A stretch of DNA of 64,000 nt from Rhyacichthys aspro (Eukaryota; Chordata; Actinopteri; Gobiiformes; Rhyacichthyidae): positions 11,361,422 through 11,425,421 of the forward strand of contig CM072158.1 of NCBI GenBank assembly GCA_036850595.1. Direction: 5' to 3'. Below, piece after piece: positions 63,493-64,000 of this stretch (position 1 is the first letter of the stretch; every line of letters begins with the position of its first letter). Under the pieces are notes generated by a model, which was not told the origin of the DNA, made no database searches, and was given only the letters and a program-made list of their open reading frames with translations. The translations under genes and the position numbers were made by a program.

Positions 63493-64000
63493 AGCTTATT
63501 CTACAGAATCAGTCATTTATATTCTCGAGCCATCCAGCTGAATGCAGACATGACAGTTATGTGGTGATCTTAAGGATTTTCACTCACAGATTTTTATTTA
63601 CATATAGTATGTTGTAATCAATTAGTGATTACTTTGCACCATGCCAAACGTGTGGCTGCATGCACAAAGTAGGAGGCATAGTAAAAAGCACCTGCCTCAT
63701 CTCCACAGTAATGGCACCCCCCTCACCCAAAGGGGCTTTACACTGTGACTGTGCCTCAGGATGATGTGCTCATGATTTGACATCAGAGCACTGCATTCAG
63801 TCTCAAAGTGTAATTCTGCTCCATGTGAGTCATCATCTGAAACTAACACACTCTCTTTAGTCTCTGTACCATGATGGCTGATGGCAATCACTAAAGTGAT
63901 CCAGCAGAGAAAAAATCAGGAGAGATCCCTGTTTAAATGTAAAATTCGTACTATTCAAGCGTTGTCTGCTCTGTTTGTATTATATGAATTAACACCGTGT

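Larger units (their letters stand above)
61448..64000 (+). other. gabbr2: GABBR2 intron 3 (5' part; continues beyond window)
   Basis: The donor is GTCAGC. The following 2.55 kb is non-coding, with a tandem duplication at 63301-63336 and a degenerate dispersed repeat at 63383-63492. The next exon is not reached. Confidence 0.88.

Overview
The window is vertebrate nuclear DNA, most likely from a ray-finned (percomorph-type) fish. Coding sequence is split into short exons with GT-AG boundaries, non-coding sequence dominates, and there are long CA/TG microsatellites, a tRNA-derived SINE of a kind common in spiny-rayed fishes and a short hAT-type transposon. There is no bacterial or viral gene organisation. 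Nine coding exons are supported, and they belong to two genes on the + strand.

Region 1 (1 to about 6,030) holds the 3' part of a polypeptide N-acetylgalactosaminyltransferase gene, best matched to GALNT12. Six terminal exons encode the end of the catalytic domain and the whole C-terminal ricin-type lectin domain, followed by a stop at 3754-3756 and a 3' UTR with two plausible poly(A) signals. The upstream exons lie outside the window.

Region 2 (about 6,030 to 17,640) is intergenic. It contains a CA microsatellite, a 329-bp non-autonomous hAT-like element with an 8-bp target duplication, a cluster of small duplications and palindromes beside a degenerate dispersed repeat, and no convincing gene.

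Region 3 (about 17,640 to 64,000) is the 5' part of GABBR2, the GABA-B receptor subunit 2 gene. A CpG-rich promoter/5' UTR with a CTC triplet repeat and three short upstream ORFs precedes coding exon 1 (signal peptide and start of the Venus flytrap domain). Intron 1 is 23.9 kb, exon 2 lies at 42,573-42,710, intron 2 is 18.6 kb, exon 3 lies at 61,277-61,447, and intron 3 runs off the end. All three exons are phase 0 and join to 208 residues of open extracellular domain.

The two genes have unrelated jobs: mucin-type O-glycosylation in the Golgi, and metabotropic GABA signalling at synapses. Their adjacency is a synteny feature, not a pathway. I found no evidence of a new biological system. The points worth a second look are the gene order, the uORF-bearing leader, the N-terminal linker of GABBR2, a candidate CTCF site, and several mobile or palindromic sequences in the non-coding parts. 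Names were assigned by recognising translated exons from knowledge of the families; no database search was run.
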